64,000 bases of DNA from the NCBI RefSeq assembly GCF_002836515.1, contig NZ_PJBC01000065.1, positions 248,001 to 312,000 on the forward strand. Direction: 5' to 3'. Made by a program: the position numbers and the translations under genes. Of the stretch, positions 1 through 9,154 are shown one piece after another (position 1 is the stretch's first letter; each line of letters opens with the position of its first letter). A model generated the notes under the pieces. That model made no database searches. It worked only from the letters and a program-made list of their open reading frames with translations, and was not told where the DNA came from. The DNA is from Pseudomonas sp. Choline-02u-1. GTDB lineage: Bacteria; Pseudomonadota; Gammaproteobacteria; Pseudomonadales; Pseudomonadaceae.

Positions 1-3
1 AAC

Positions 4-93
4 TGTGGGAGCGGGCTTGCTCGTGAAAGCGGTAAATCATTCAACATTGATGTTGTCTGACACGACGCATTCGCGAGCAAGCCCGCTCCCACA
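4..93. repeat. REPIN: two inverted REP palindromes
   Basis: The left arm reads TGTGGGAGCGGGCTTGCTCG and the right arm is its inverse (CGAGCAAGCCCGCTCCCACA), separated by about 45 bases. This is the paired REP arrangement of Pseudomonas, here just downstream of trmB. Confidence 0.85.
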
Positions 94-111
94 GTGTTTA
101 GTGCGTGATGT

Positions 112-837
112 TTAAGCGATCTTTTCGAACTTCAGATCCCACACGCCATGCCCCAGTCGTTCGCCGCGGCGTTCGAACTTGGTGATCGGGCGTTCGGCCG
201 GGCGTGGGACGCATTTGCCGTCTTCGGCAAGGTTGCGGTAGCCGGGGGCGACGTTCATCACTTCCAGCATGTATTCGGCGTACGGCTCCCAGTCGGTGGC
301 CATGTGCAGAATGCCGCCGACCTTGAGCTTGCTGCGCACCAGTTCGGCGAACGAGGCCTGCACGATGCGTCGCTTGTGGTGGCGGCTCTTGTGCCACGGA
401 TCCGGGAAAAACAGCATCAGGCGATCGAGGCTGTTGTCGGCGATGCAGCGGTTGAGCACTTCGATCGCGTCGCAATCATAGACCCGCAGGTTGGTCAGAC
501 CTTGGGTCAGCACACCATTGAGCAGCGCGCCGACACCCGGACGATGCACTTCAACGCCAATGAAATCCTGTTCCGGAGCGGCCGCGGCCATTTCCAGCAG
601 CGAATGGCCCATGCCGAAACCGATTTCCAGCGAGCGCGGCGCCGAGCGGCCGAACACCTGGTCGTAATCGACCGGCGCATCGGCCAGCGGCAGCACGTAC
701 AGCGGCGCGCCCTGGTCCAGGCCACGTTGCTGGCCTTCGGTCATGCGCCCGGCGCGCATCACGAAACTCTTGATGCGGCGGTGTTGGCGCTCGTCGCCTT
801 CGTCCGGCTGGACAGGCGTGTCGTTCGATTCAGTCAT
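112..837 (-). CDS. trmB: tRNA (guanine-N7)-methyltransferase TrmB
   Basis: TrmB makes m7G46 in the variable loop of tRNA using S-adenosylmethionine, in the cytoplasm. The protein has about 241 residues, usual for the family. The SAM-binding motif EIGFGMG lies near residues 71-77 and the family motif [14 protein letters not shown] near residue 145. An in-frame TTG sits one codon upstream, but the ATG at 837 is preferred and has an AGAG-like ribosome site. The gene follows thiG by only nine bases, so the two are probably cotranscribed as thiS-thiG-trmB. The N-terminus (about 30 residues) is polar and variable, as in other proteobacterial TrmB proteins. Confidence 0.95.
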   Translation of the reverse strand: MTESNDTPVQPDEGDERQHRRIKSFVMRAGRMTEGQQRGLDQGAPLYVLPLADAPVDYDQVFGRSAPRSLEIGFGMGHSLLEMAAAAPEQDFIGVEVHRPGVGALLNGVLTQGLTNLRVYDCDAIEVLNRCIADNSLDRLMLFFPDPWHKSRHHKRRIVQASFAELVRSKLKVGGILHMATDWEPYAEYMLEVMNVAPGYRNLAEDGKCVPRPAERPITKFERRGERLGHGVWDLKFEKIA

Positions 838-846
838 CAATGGCTC

Positions 847-1641
847 TTACTTGATCAGACCATCCAGCGGCGAAGAGGCGCTGGCATAGAGTTTTTTCGG
901 CATGCGACCGGCGAGGTACGCCAGGCGACCAGCGACGATGGCGTGTTGCATGGCTTGCGCCATCATCACTGGCTGCTGAGCGTGGGCAATGGCCGAGTTC
1001 ATCAACACCGCATCGCACCCCAGTTCCATGGCGATGGTCGCGTCGGAAGCGGTACCGACGCCAGCATCCACCAGCACCGGGATCCTGGCTTCTTCGAGGA
1101 TGATCTGCAGGTTGTACGGATTGCAGATGCCCAGACCGGAGCCGATCAGACCGGCCAGCGGCATCACGGCGATGCAACCGATTTCCGCCAGTTGTCGGGC
1201 GATGATCGGGTCATCGCTGGTGTAGACCATCACGTCGAAGCCTTCCTTGACCAGCGTTTCGGCGGCCTTAAGGGTTTCGATCACGTTGGGGAACAGGGTC
1301 TTCTGATCGGCCAGCACTTCCAGCTTCACCAGGTTGTGGCCGTCGAGCAGCTCACGCGCGAGGCGGCAGGTGCGCACGGCTTCGATGGCGTCGTAGCAAC
1401 CGGCAGTGTTCGGCAGGAAGGTGTAGCGATCCGGCGACAGCACTTCGAGCAGGTTCGGCTCGCCTTCGATCTGGCCCAGGTTGGTGCGGCGCACGGCGAA
1501 GGTGACGATCTCGGCACCCGAGGCTTCGATGGCCTGACGGGTTTCTTGCATGTCGCGGTACTTGCCGGTACCGACCAGCAAACGCGACTGGTAGGTACGA
1601 CCGGCCAGCACAAAAGGCTTGTCGCTACGAACGATGCTCAT
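847..1641 (-). CDS. thiG: Thiazole synthase ThiG
   Basis: ThiG condenses 1-deoxy-D-xylulose 5-phosphate, dehydroglycine and ThiS thiocarboxylate to form the thiazole of thiamine. The 264-residue protein starts at the ATG giving [11 protein letters not shown]; a longer in-frame ORF exists but adds a non-homologous tail. It is a TIM-barrel family with the [10 protein letters not shown] motif near the start and the phosphate-binding stretches [13 protein letters not shown] and MNSAIAHA near the C-terminus. It lies about 60 bases downstream of thiS, the usual Pseudomonas arrangement, and feeds the same pathway. Identification is secure by motif and context. Confidence 0.96.
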   Translation of the reverse strand: MSIVRSDKPFVLAGRTYQSRLLVGTGKYRDMQETRQAIEASGAEIVTFAVRRTNLGQIEGEPNLLEVLSPDRYTFLPNTAGCYDAIEAVRTCRLARELLDGHNLVKLEVLADQKTLFPNVIETLKAAETLVKEGFDVMVYTSDDPIIARQLAEIGCIAVMPLAGLIGSGLGICNPYNLQIILEEARIPVLVDAGVGTASDATIAMELGCDAVLMNSAIAHAQQPVMMAQAMQHAIVAGRLAYLAGRMPKKLYASASSPLDGLIK

Positions 1642-1702
1642 AAGAAATCCTCTTGAGGGATGAGGGTCTTGCAGAATTCTGTGCCCTCGCGGGCCGGGGC
1701 AA

Positions 1703-1903
1703 TCAACCGCCGCCGATGGCGTGTACCACTTCGACGTTGTCGCCGTCATTAAGCGTGGTATTTGCGTGCTGGCTGCGCGGGACGATGTCCAGATTGAGCT
1801 CGACTGCTACCCGGCGTCCGGTCAGTTCCAGGCGGGTAATCAGCGCCGCAACGGTCTCGCCGTCGGGCAGTTCAAAGGGTTCGCCGTTCAATTGAATGCG
1901 CAT
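1703..1903 (-). CDS. thiS: Sulfur carrier protein ThiS
   Basis: ThiS is a small ubiquitin-like protein whose C-terminal glycine is adenylated and then thiocarboxylated to deliver sulfur to ThiG. The 66-residue product starts [13 protein letters not shown] and ends in the required GG (HAIGGG, so in fact three glycines). An ORF extending 16 codons upstream is open, but family length and the MRIQLNG start favour the internal ATG. It is the first gene of the thiS-thiG-trmB run. Confidence 0.95.
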   Translation of the reverse strand: MRIQLNGEPFELPDGETVAALITRLELTGRRVAVELNLDIVPRSQHANTTLNDGDNVEVVHAIGGG

Positions 1904-1974
1904 GCACAACGCCGCCATCATTTTTAGGGGCTGGCATTCTAGCCCGATCATGACCTAAAGGTCAGTACCAAGCG

Positions 1975-2355
1975 TCAAGCGGTCGGCTGCAAGCGCCACG
2001 CTGCGAGGCCGAGACATACCCAGCCGGCGAGAAAGGCCAGGCCACCGAACGGCGTGATGATGCCGAGCTTGCTGACACCCGTCATGGTCAACAGGTACAG
2101 GCTGCCGGAAAACAACAGGATACCCACCGAGAAGGACACGCCAGCCCAGGCGACCAGTCGGCCCTGCACCTGCGTGGCCAGCAGTGCTACACCGAACAGT
2201 GCCAAGGCGTGTACCAATTGATAGGTGACACCTGTATGAAAAATCGCCAGATAGTCGGCGGTCAGTCGGTTTTTCAGACCGTGGGCGGCGAACGCGCCTA
2301 ACGCAACACCGGTGAAACCGAAAAAAGCGGCCAGCATCAAAAAGCCACGCAGCAT
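1975..2355 (-). CDS. DUF423 family membrane protein
   Basis: This 126-residue protein is hydrophobic almost throughout, with about four predicted membrane segments. The N-terminal GFTGVALGAFAAHGLK stretch is the signature of the DUF423 family (E. coli YgdD type). The biochemical role of the family is not established. It is transcribed away from mtgA, sharing a short intergenic region with it. Length matches the family. The call is of the family only. Confidence 0.9.
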   Translation of the reverse strand: MLRGFLMLAAFFGFTGVALGAFAAHGLKNRLTADYLAIFHTGVTYQLVHALALFGVALLATQVQGRLVAWAGVSFSVGILLFSGSLYLLTMTGVSKLGIITPFGGLAFLAGWVCLGLAAWRLQPTA

Positions 2356-2390
2356 GGGGAACTCCAGTCAGACGCCGTCGGCAGGGTCTG

Positions 2391-2396
2391 TATAAT
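2391..2396 (+). promoter_or_regulatory. Probable -10 box of mtgA
   Basis: TATAAT matches the sigma-70 -10 consensus exactly, 33 bases before the mtgA ATG. No good -35 box is seen at 17 bases, so the promoter is only tentative. Confidence 0.4.
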
Positions 2397-2429
2397 GGCC
2401 CGCTCCACGGGTTCGGCCAAGCCATCTCT

Positions 2430-3152
2430 ATGCTGCGTTCAATTTTCCGTCGTCTCATTAAGGCTCTGCTCTGGTTCGCCGGTGGCAGTGTCTTGCTGGT
2501 GCTGCTGTTTCGCTTCGTGCCACCGCCGGGCACGGCGTTGATGGTCGAGCGCAAGGTTGAATCGTGGGTCGACGGCGAGCCGATCGACCTGCAGCGCACC
2601 TGGAAGCCGTGGGACGAGATCTCCGACGATCTGAAGGTGGCGGTGATTGCCGGGGAGGATCAGAAATTTCCCGAACATTGGGGCTTCGATCTGCGCGCCA
2701 TCCAGGCCGCACTGGCTCACAACGAACTGGGCGGCTCGATTCGCGGCGCCAGCACCCTGAGCCAGCAGGTGTCGAAAAACCTGTTTCTGTGGTCGGGCCG
2801 TAGTTATCTGCGCAAAGGCCTGGAAGCGTGGTTTACCGCGTTGATCGAGGTGTTCTGGCCCAAACAGCGGATTCTCGAGGTTTACCTGAACAGCGTCGAA
2901 TGGGATGACGGCGTGTTTGGAGCCGAAGCCGCGGCTCGTCATCACTTTGGCGTGAGCGCAAAATCGTTGTCGCGCCAGCAGGCGAGCTATCTGGCCGCCG
3001 TCCTGCCCAATCCTCGGGTGTGGAGCGCGAGCCGGCCGACCGGTTATGTATCGCGCCGGGCCGGGTGGATTCGGCAGCAGATGAGTCAGCTGGGCGGAGA
3101 CAGTTACTTGCTGGGGCTGAACGACTCGCGGCGGGCACCTTGGGCTGAATGA
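2430..3152 (+). CDS. mtgA: Monofunctional peptidoglycan transglycosylase MtgA
   Basis: MtgA polymerises lipid II into glycan strands at the inner membrane. The 240-residue protein has an N-terminal membrane anchor (about residues 8-28, LIKALLWFAGGSVLLVLLF) and a GT51 domain. Family motifs are visible: AVIAGEDQKFPEHWGFD with the catalytic glutamate, GASTLSQQVSKNLFLW, and RILEVYLNSVEWDDGVFGAEAAA. There is no transpeptidase domain, as expected for the monofunctional class. The gene is convergent with rpoH and the two share a terminator. Confidence 0.95.
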   Translation: MLRSIFRRLIKALLWFAGGSVLLVLLFRFVPPPGTALMVERKVESWVDGEPIDLQRTWKPWDEISDDLKVAVIAGEDQKFPEHWGFDLRAIQAALAHNELGGSIRGASTLSQQVSKNLFLWSGRSYLRKGLEAWFTALIEVFWPKQRILEVYLNSVEWDDGVFGAEAAARHHFGVSAKSLSRQQASYLAAVLPNPRVWSASRPTGYVSRRAGWIRQQMSQLGGDSYLLGLNDSRRAPWAE

Positions 3153-3161
3153 GTCCAAAGC

Positions 3162-3236
3162 AAAGATCGCAGCCTTCGCCAGCCCCCGCATGGGATTGCG
3201 GTTCACCTGTAGGCGCTGCCGAAGGCTGCGATCTTT
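3162..3236. repeat. Inverted repeat of the AAAGATCGCAGCCTTCG family
   Basis: Seventeen-base arms AAAGATCGCAGCCTTCG and its inverse flank about 41 bases. The same core (GCAGCCTTCGGCAGCTCC) recurs at 32,266-32,327 and as a half copy near 18,940, so this is a second dispersed repeat family, distinct from the TGTGGGAGCG elements. Confidence 0.75.
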
Positions 3237-3250
3237 TGATTTTCCAAATG

Positions 3251-3286
3251 AAAACGCCCCGATCATCGCTGATCGGGGCGTTTTTT
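3251..3286. terminator. Bidirectional terminator between mtgA and rpoH
   Basis: AAAACGCCCCGATCA-TCGC-TGATCGGGGCGTTTTTT is a strong GC stem flanked by A-run and T-run, suited to ending transcription from both convergent genes. Confidence 0.9.
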
Positions 3287-3302
3287 ATTGCCTGCTCGCC
3301 AG

Positions 3303-4157
3303 TTACGCGGCGATCGACAACTTGAGCTTGTTCATCGCGCTCTTCTCAAGCTGACGGATTCGCTCGGCCGACACGTTGTACTTCTGCGCCAGGTCGTGCA
3401 GCGTGGCTTTCTCTTCCGCCAGCCAGCGCTGGTAGAGAATGTCACGGCTGCGCTCGTCGAGCACTTCCAGTGCTTCGTGCAGATTGGTGTTCGAGTTATC
3501 GCTCCAGTCGGCATCTTCGAGTTGACGCGCCGGGTCGTACCGGTGGTCTTCCAGGTAGTTGGCCGGCGACTGGAAAGCACTGTCGTCGTCGGCTTCGGCG
3601 GCCGGATCGAAGGCCATGTCATGACCGGTCAGGCGACTTTCCATCTCGCGCACTTCCCGCGGCTCGACGCCGAGGCTTTCCGCCACACGGTGGACTTCCT
3701 CGTTGTTCAGCCACGCCAGACGTTTCTTCTGGCTGCGCAGGTTGAAGAACAGCTTGCGCTGGGCCTTGGTGGTCGCGACTTTCACAATGCGCCAGTTGCG
3801 CAGGATGAACTCGTGAATTTCCGCCTTGATCCAGTGCACGGCGAACGACACCAGACGCACACCCATTTCCGGGTTGAAGCGCTTGACGGCCTTCATCAGG
3901 CCGACGTTACCTTCCTGGATCAGGTCAGCCTGAGCCAGACCGTAGCCGGAATAGCTACGGGCAATGTGTACGACAAAACGCAGGTGGGCGAGCACCATCT
4001 GCCGAGCCGCCCCCAAATCCTGCTCATAGTAGAGACTCTCGGCCAGTTCACGCTCCTGCTCCGGCGTCAGCAATGGAATGCTGTTGACGGTGTGCACGTA
4101 GGCTTCCAGGTTCGCACCCGGAACCAGCGCATATGCAGGTTGCAAAGAATTGGTCAT
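3303..4157 (-). CDS. rpoH: RNA polymerase sigma-32 factor RpoH
   Basis: RpoH directs RNA polymerase to heat-shock promoters. The 284-residue protein begins [14 protein letters not shown] at the ATG at 4157; a longer ORF upstream has no homology. Region 2 contains the RpoH box [15 protein letters not shown], and region 4.2 ends the protein with the helix-turn-helix [19 protein letters not shown]. It lies after ftsX on the same strand but separated by 115 bases, so it probably has its own promoter(s). RpoH translation in related bacteria responds to 5' mRNA structure; I did not establish one here. Confidence 0.97.
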   Translation of the reverse strand: MTNSLQPAYALVPGANLEAYVHTVNSIPLLTPEQERELAESLYYEQDLGAARQMVLAHLRFVVHIARSYSGYGLAQADLIQEGNVGLMKAVKRFNPEMGVRLVSFAVHWIKAEIHEFILRNWRIVKVATTKAQRKLFFNLRSQKKRLAWLNNEEVHRVAESLGVEPREVREMESRLTGHDMAFDPAAEADDDSAFQSPANYLEDHRYDPARQLEDADWSDNSNTNLHEALEVLDERSRDILYQRWLAEEKATLHDLAQKYNVSAERIRQLEKSAMNKLKLSIAA

Positions 4158-4272
4158 ACGAAAAAACCTCCCACTTACATACTCGTGCCTCTCGGCACTG
4201 CGAAAAATTGACCGGGAACTCAGGTACAAGTTCCCATAAAAACCGCAAGGTCAATCACGCGCAAAAAAGATT
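4158..4272 (-). promoter_or_regulatory. ftsX-rpoH intergenic region with hairpin
   Basis: Read on the minus strand, GGGAACT-8 nt-AGTTCCC (4214-4235) is followed by CGGTCAATTTTTCG. It could be a weak terminator after ftsX or part of the rpoH leader. Promoters for rpoH are expected here but none can be assigned with confidence. Confidence 0.35.
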
Positions 4273-5298
4273 CTACTTCGGCGCCAGCTCCCTGAGATGA
4301 CGTGCGACTGCAATCCATGCACCGATATAACCCAACAGCACCGCGCCAAGCAAGAGCGACAGACCGTCGGCCACTGGCACACCGGCCAGGGCGAAATCAC
4401 TGCCGTACAAGCCGGCCAGTCCGACCACCGCATCGTTCAGCCAGTTCAGGCCGAACGCCAATACACCCCAGGACAACAGCCCTGCACCGAAGCCATACAA
4501 CGCGCCCATATAAAGGAAAGGGCGACGCACATAACTGTCAGTGCCGCCGACGAGTTTAATCACTTCTATCTCGGTGCGGCGGTTTTCAATATGAAGACGA
4601 ATGGTATTGCCTATCACCAAAAGTAATGCAGAAACCAGCAGCACCGTCAGACCGAAGACAAACCGATCGCCCAGCTTGAGGATGGCGGCCAGACGCTCGA
4701 CCCAGACTAGATCAAGTTGCGCCTGTTGTACCTTGGGCAGCTCGGAAAGTTTTTGTCTTAATGCTTCGAGTGTCGCCTTGTCGACTTCGTTCGGTGTCAC
4801 CAGCACCACACCGGGCAAAGGGTTTTCGGGCAGCTCACGCAGGGCTTCGCCCAAACCGGACTGCTGCTGAAACTCTTCCAGCGCCTGGTCGCGGCCGACA
4901 TATTCGGCATCAGCTACGCCGGGCATGCCTTTGATCTGCTCGCGCAACGACTCGCCCTGCTCCGGCGTCGCGTCGAGTTGCAGGTACAGCGAGATCTGCG
5001 CCGCACGCTGCCACGAACCGCCGAGACGTTCGACATTGTTCAGCAGCAGCGACAGGCCCATCGGCAAGCTCAACGCCACGGCCATCACCATGCAGGTGAA
5101 GAAACTGCCGATCGGCTGTTTACCGAGGCGGCGCAGGCTGTCGAGCAGGCTGGCACGATGACTTTCGACCCAGGCGCGGAAGAGCGTGGCGAAGTCCGGG
5201 CCGTCGTCATCGTCGTGTTTTTTCTTCTTTTGCGGTTGCGGGTCGGCGGCTTTCGGGGCCACGCGCTCGGAAACCTTAGGACTGCGTGTCGCACTCAT
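4273..5298 (-). CDS. ftsX: Cell division ABC transporter-like permease FtsX
   Basis: FtsX is the inner-membrane partner of FtsE; the complex regulates septal peptidoglycan hydrolases. The protein has 341 residues with a long polar N-terminus (PKAADPQPQKKKKHDDDDG region), one membrane segment near residue 70, a periplasmic domain, and three C-terminal membrane segments as in the FtsX family. The start ATG overlaps the ftsE stop by four bases (ATGA), indicating translational coupling in the ftsY-ftsE-ftsX operon. The extended cytoplasmic tail is common in Pseudomonas. Confidence 0.95.
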   Translation of the reverse strand: MSATRSPKVSERVAPKAADPQPQKKKKHDDDDGPDFATLFRAWVESHRASLLDSLRRLGKQPIGSFFTCMVMAVALSLPMGLSLLLNNVERLGGSWQRAAQISLYLQLDATPEQGESLREQIKGMPGVADAEYVGRDQALEEFQQQSGLGEALRELPENPLPGVVLVTPNEVDKATLEALRQKLSELPKVQQAQLDLVWVERLAAILKLGDRFVFGLTVLLVSALLLVIGNTIRLHIENRRTEIEVIKLVGGTDSYVRRPFLYMGALYGFGAGLLSWGVLAFGLNWLNDAVVGLAGLYGSDFALAGVPVADGLSLLLGAVLLGYIGAWIAVARHLRELAPK

Positions 5299-5966
5299 AC
5301 GCCGGCCTCCCCGTCGCCGATCAAACGGCCGCGCTGCAGGGTCAGCATGCGGTGACGCATGCGCGCGATCAGCGCCAGGTCGTGACTGGCGATCAGCACG
5401 CTGGTGCCCAGACGGTTGATGTCTTCGAACACGCCCATGATTTCCGCCGCCAGACGCGGGTCGAGGTTACCGGTCGGTTCGTCCGCCAGCAGCAAGGCCG
5501 GGCGATGCACGATGGCGCGGGCGATGCCGACGCGCTGTTGCTGGCCGGTGGACAAGTCGCCGGGGTACAGATCGGTTTTATCCGACAGTGCCACGCGCTC
5601 CAGCGCCGAATCGACACGCTTGGCAATTTCGGCCTTGGACAGGCCGAGGATCTGCAGCGGCAAGGCGACGTTGTTGAACACCGTGCGATCGAACAGCAAC
5701 TGGTGGTTCTGGAACACTACGCCGATCTGTCGGCGCAGAAACGGAATCTGCGCGTTGCTGATGGTGCTGAGGTCTTGCCCGGCGAGCAGCAGCTTACCGC
5801 TGGTCGGGCGTTCCATCGCCAGCAACAGGCGCAACAGCGTGGATTTACCGGCACCGGAGTGACCGGTAACAAACAAGAATTCGCCACGACGGACTCGAAA
5901 GCTCAGCTCATGCAAGCCGACGTGACCGTTCGGGTAGCGTTTACCGACCTGTTCGAAACGAATCAT
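5295..5966 (-). CDS. ftsE: Cell division ATP-binding protein FtsE
   Basis: FtsE is the ATPase of the FtsEX complex, on the cytoplasmic face of the inner membrane. The 223-residue protein shows all ABC motifs: Walker A GHSGAGKST, Q-loop VFQNHQLL, signature LSTGQQQRVGIARA, Walker B ALLLADEPTGNLD and H-loop ASHD. It overlaps both neighbours (ftsY and ftsX) by four bases, consistent with a single operon. Confidence 0.96.
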   Translation of the reverse strand: MIRFEQVGKRYPNGHVGLHELSFRVRRGEFLFVTGHSGAGKSTLLRLLLAMERPTSGKLLLAGQDLSTISNAQIPFLRRQIGVVFQNHQLLFDRTVFNNVALPLQILGLSKAEIAKRVDSALERVALSDKTDLYPGDLSTGQQQRVGIARAIVHRPALLLADEPTGNLDPRLAAEIMGVFEDINRLGTSVLIASHDLALIARMRHRMLTLQRGRLIGDGEAGV

Positions 5967-7453
5967 GAACGCTCCCGCTCGGCAAACAGTGCCTGGACAA
6001 AGGGTTCGGCTTCAAAGGTACGCAAGTCGTCGATGCCTTCGCCGACGCCGATGTAGCGAATCGGCAGACCGAACTGCTTGGCCAGGGCGAAAATCACCCC
6101 ACCCTTGGCGGTGCCATCGAGTTTGGTCAGCGCCAGGCCTGTCAGTTCGACGGTCTGGTTGAACTGCTTGGCCTGGTTGATCGCGTTCTGCCCGGTGCCA
6201 GCATCCAGCACCAGCAGAACTTCGTGCGGAGCGTCGGCGTCGAGCTTGCCAATCACCCGGCGCACCTTTTTCAGCTCTTCCATCAGGTTGTCTTTGGTGT
6301 GCAGACGACCGGCGGTGTCAGCGATCAACACATCGATGCCACGGGCCTTGGCGGCCTGCACGGCGTCGAAAATCACCGAAGCCGAATCGGCACCGGTGTG
6401 CTGGGCGATGACCGGAATCTTGTTGCGCTCGCCCCACACCTGCAATTGCTCGACGGCTGCGGCACGGAAGGTGTCACCGGCGGCGAGCATGACTTTCTTG
6501 CCTTCCAGTTGCAGCTTCTTCGCCAGCTTGCCGATAGTGGTGGTTTTGCCGGCGCCGTTGACGCCGACCACCAGAATCACGAACGGCTTGTTCTGCGAGG
6601 CGATTTTCAGCGGTTGCTCGACCGGCTTGAGCATCGCCGCCAGTTCAGCTTGCAGGGATTTGTACAGGGCGTCGGCGTCTGCCAACTCCTTGCGCGCAAC
6701 TTTCTGGGTCAGGCGCTGGATGATCTGGGTGGTGGCTTCAACGCCGACGTCGGCGGTGAGCAGACGGGTTTCAAGGTCATCGAGCAAATCGTCATCGATG
6801 GTTTTGCGCCCCAGAAACAGGCTGGCCATGCCCTCGCCGATGCTGGCGCTGGTCTTCGACAGGCCTTGCTTGAGACGGGCGAAGAAACCGGCTTTGGTTT
6901 CTTCGGTGCGCGGGGCTTCTACAGGAGGCTCAGCAGCCGCCTCATCCGGCACGACTGGCGCAGCGACAACCGGCGCAGGCACCACAACAGGCGCCGGCTC
7001 GGGCGCTTGAATGATCGGTGCCGCTGGTGCAGGAACAACCGGCGCCGGCTCGATGACCGCTTCCACCACAGGCTCGGGCTCGACAGCAGGTTCCACAACC
7101 ACTTCAGGGATCGCCGGCGTCACATGCGGCGCTGCCTCTTCAACGAAGGCCACCGGTTCTTCCGCCACCGGCAAGGTCAGCCAAGGCTCGGCGGCCGGCG
7201 TCAGCGGCAACTCCGCAGCCACTGGCGCTTCAGGCTCGGCCGCGACCTCCGGCTGCAACACCGGTTCGGCGATAGGCAGCACAATCGGCGCCGGCTCTTC
7301 TTCTATTACAGGTGCTGGCGCTGGGGCCGGCTCAGGAATCGCGGGCGGCTGTTCGACGACGGGTTCCTGCGGTTTCTTCCGCAGCCATCCGAACAGGCTT
7401 TTCTTCTCGCCAGCCGCAGCTGGGCTCTTCTTGTCGTCGTTGGAACCAAACAT
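5963..7453 (-). CDS. ftsY: Signal recognition particle receptor FtsY
   Basis: FtsY is the SRP receptor that docks ribosome-nascent chain complexes at the membrane. The 496-residue protein has an acidic, proline/alanine/glutamate-rich N-terminal A domain (about residues 30-185, many PAPVV-type repeats), then the NG GTPase domain. G motifs include GVNGAGKTTTIGKL (P-loop), DTFRAAAVEQL, DTAGRLH and TKLDGTAKGG. The low-complexity N-terminus makes the gene compositionally repetitive but is normal for Pseudomonas. It is the first gene of the ftsY-ftsE-ftsX operon. Confidence 0.96.
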   Translation of the reverse strand: MFGSNDDKKSPAAAGEKKSLFGWLRKKPQEPVVEQPPAIPEPAPAPAPVIEEEPAPIVLPIAEPVLQPEVAAEPEAPVAAELPLTPAAEPWLTLPVAEEPVAFVEEAAPHVTPAIPEVVVEPAVEPEPVVEAVIEPAPVVPAPAAPIIQAPEPAPVVVPAPVVAAPVVPDEAAAEPPVEAPRTEETKAGFFARLKQGLSKTSASIGEGMASLFLGRKTIDDDLLDDLETRLLTADVGVEATTQIIQRLTQKVARKELADADALYKSLQAELAAMLKPVEQPLKIASQNKPFVILVVGVNGAGKTTTIGKLAKKLQLEGKKVMLAAGDTFRAAAVEQLQVWGERNKIPVIAQHTGADSASVIFDAVQAAKARGIDVLIADTAGRLHTKDNLMEELKKVRRVIGKLDADAPHEVLLVLDAGTGQNAINQAKQFNQTVELTGLALTKLDGTAKGGVIFALAKQFGLPIRYIGVGEGIDDLRTFEAEPFVQALFAERERS

Positions 7454-7798
7454 GGAGGACGGCTATCTCACGGTAGCGACGCGCCAACAGGGCGCCCCGG
7501 CAAATAAATATTCGATGCAGAACAGACTGTGTTTCACCCAGCTTGTTCACGCGCAACATTTTGTCGAGGCACCGAAGGCACCTCAAGGATCGTCTTTACG
7601 ATGGTCTAAACCGGCGAAAAATCGGCGAAAACGCAGAGTCTGGTTGCCAAACCGCTGCCTTGTGCCGCAAACCCATTCAGCCTTATCAGGTTGCAGAACC
7701 TCATAGGCGTGGTCTCCGGTAAAACGGATCAGTATCCTAGCACCTCCTCGCCCGCCTAGGCTAAGACCAAGCGGGCAGCCCAACAGGTTGAAAATCGA
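7454..7798. promoter_or_regulatory. Divergent promoter region ftsY / M16 peptidase
   Basis: This 345-base gap separates two divergently transcribed operons, so both promoters should lie here. No repeat, RNA gene or convincing small ORF was seen; the short open frames read as noise. Confidence 0.5.
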
Positions 7799-9154
7799 AT
7801 GAATGCTCTAGCCCGCCGCGCTGCTGGCCTGCTGCTCAGCGCAGTCTGCCTGCCCCTTTCGGCCCTGGCGGCCGACCCGCAACCGACCCACGAATTCACC
7901 CTCGATAACGGCCTCAAGGTCGTCGTGCGAGAGGACCATCGTGCGCCTGTGGTCGTTTCGCAGATCTGGTACAAGGTCGGCTCCAGCTACGAAACCCCGG
8001 GCCAGACCGGTCTGTCCCATGCGCTCGAGCACATGATGTTCAAGGGCAGTGAAAAAGTCGGCCCCGGCGAAGCTTCGCTGATCCTGCGTGACCTCGGCGC
8101 CGAAGAGAACGCGTTCACCAGCGACGACTTCACTGCTTATTACCAGGTACTGGCCCGCGATCGTCTCGGCGTGGCCTTTGAGCTGGAAGCCGACCGCATG
8201 GCCAATCTGCGCCTGCCGGCCGACGAGTTCGCCAAGGAGATCGAAGTCATCAAGGAAGAGCGCCGCTTGCGCACCGATGACAAACCGATGTCCAAGGCCT
8301 ACGAGCGCTACAAGGCCATGGCTTACCCGGCCAGCGGCTACCACACGCCGACCATCGGCTGGATGGCTGACCTTGACCGCATGAAAGTCGAGGAACTGCG
8401 CCACTGGTACCAATCCTGGTACGCGCCGAACAACGCCACGCTGGTGGTGGTCGGTGACGTCACTCCGGACGAAGTGAAAACCCTCGCCCAGCGCTATTTC
8501 GGCCCGGTCGCCAAACGCGCCGTGCCGCCGGCGAAAAAACCGCTGGAACTGGCCGAGCCCGGCGAACGCCAGATCACCCTGCGCGTACAAACCCAACTGC
8601 CCAGCCTGATGCTCGGCTTCAACGTGCCGAGCATTGCTACCGCTGAAGACAAACGCTCGGTCAACGCCCTGCGCCTGATCTCGGCGCTGCTCGACGGCGG
8701 CTACAGCGGGCGCATCCCGACGCAACTGGAACGCGGCGAAGAGCTGGTCTCCGGCGGCTCGTCGGACTATGACGCCTACACCCGCGGCGACAGCCTGTTC
8801 ACCCTGTCGGCCACGCCAAACACGCAGAAGAAAAAGACCATCGCTCAGGCCGAAGCCGGCTTGTGGAAACTGCTTGAGCAACTGAAAACCACCGCGCCGT
8901 CCGCCGAAGAGCTGGAACGCGTCCGCGCTCAAGTCATCGCCGGCCTGGTCTACGAGCGTGACTCGATCACCAGCCAGGCCACCGCGATCGGTCAACTGGA
9001 GACGGTCGGCCTGTCGTGGAAGCTGATGGACACCGAACTGGCCGACCTGGAAAGCGTGACCCCGCAAGACATCCAGAACGCCGCGAAAAAGTATTTCACC
9101 CGCGAACGTCTCAGCGTCGCCCACGTCCTGCCAATGGAGACGACTCATGAGTGA
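7799..9154 (+). CDS. M16 family zinc metallopeptidase (first of pair)
   Basis: This 451-residue protein has a signal peptide (MNALARRAAGLLLSAVCLPL and following, cleaving near ALAA), so it is exported to the periplasm. It carries the inverted zinc motif HALEHMMF (HxxEH) about 65 residues in, with the downstream glutamate region EIEVIKEERR typical of M16 (pitrilysin/insulinase) peptidases. It overlaps the next gene, a second M16 protein lacking HxxEH, by eight bases. Such pairs usually work as a heterodimer with one active and one inactive subunit. The natural substrate is not known from sequence. Confidence 0.93.
   Translation: MNALARRAAGLLLSAVCLPLSALAADPQPTHEFTLDNGLKVVVREDHRAPVVVSQIWYKVGSSYETPGQTGLSHALEHMMFKGSEKVGPGEASLILRDLGAEENAFTSDDFTAYYQVLARDRLGVAFELEADRMANLRLPADEFAKEIEVIKEERRLRTDDKPMSKAYERYKAMAYPASGYHTPTIGWMADLDRMKVEELRHWYQSWYAPNNATLVVVGDVTPDEVKTLAQRYFGPVAKRAVPPAKKPLELAEPGERQITLRVQTQLPSLMLGFNVPSIATAEDKRSVNALRLISALLDGGYSGRIPTQLERGEELVSGGSSDYDAYTRGDSLFTLSATPNTQKKKTIAQAEAGLWKLLEQLKTTAPSAEELERVRAQVIAGLVYERDSITSQATAIGQLETVGLSWKLMDTELADLESVTPQDIQNAAKKYFTRERLSVAHVLPMETTHE

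Noticed and set aside
148-1656. 502-codon open frame on the plus strand
   Set aside because: It is antisense to trmB and thiG, both of which have full family motifs; the frame is a by-product of high-GC codon use.
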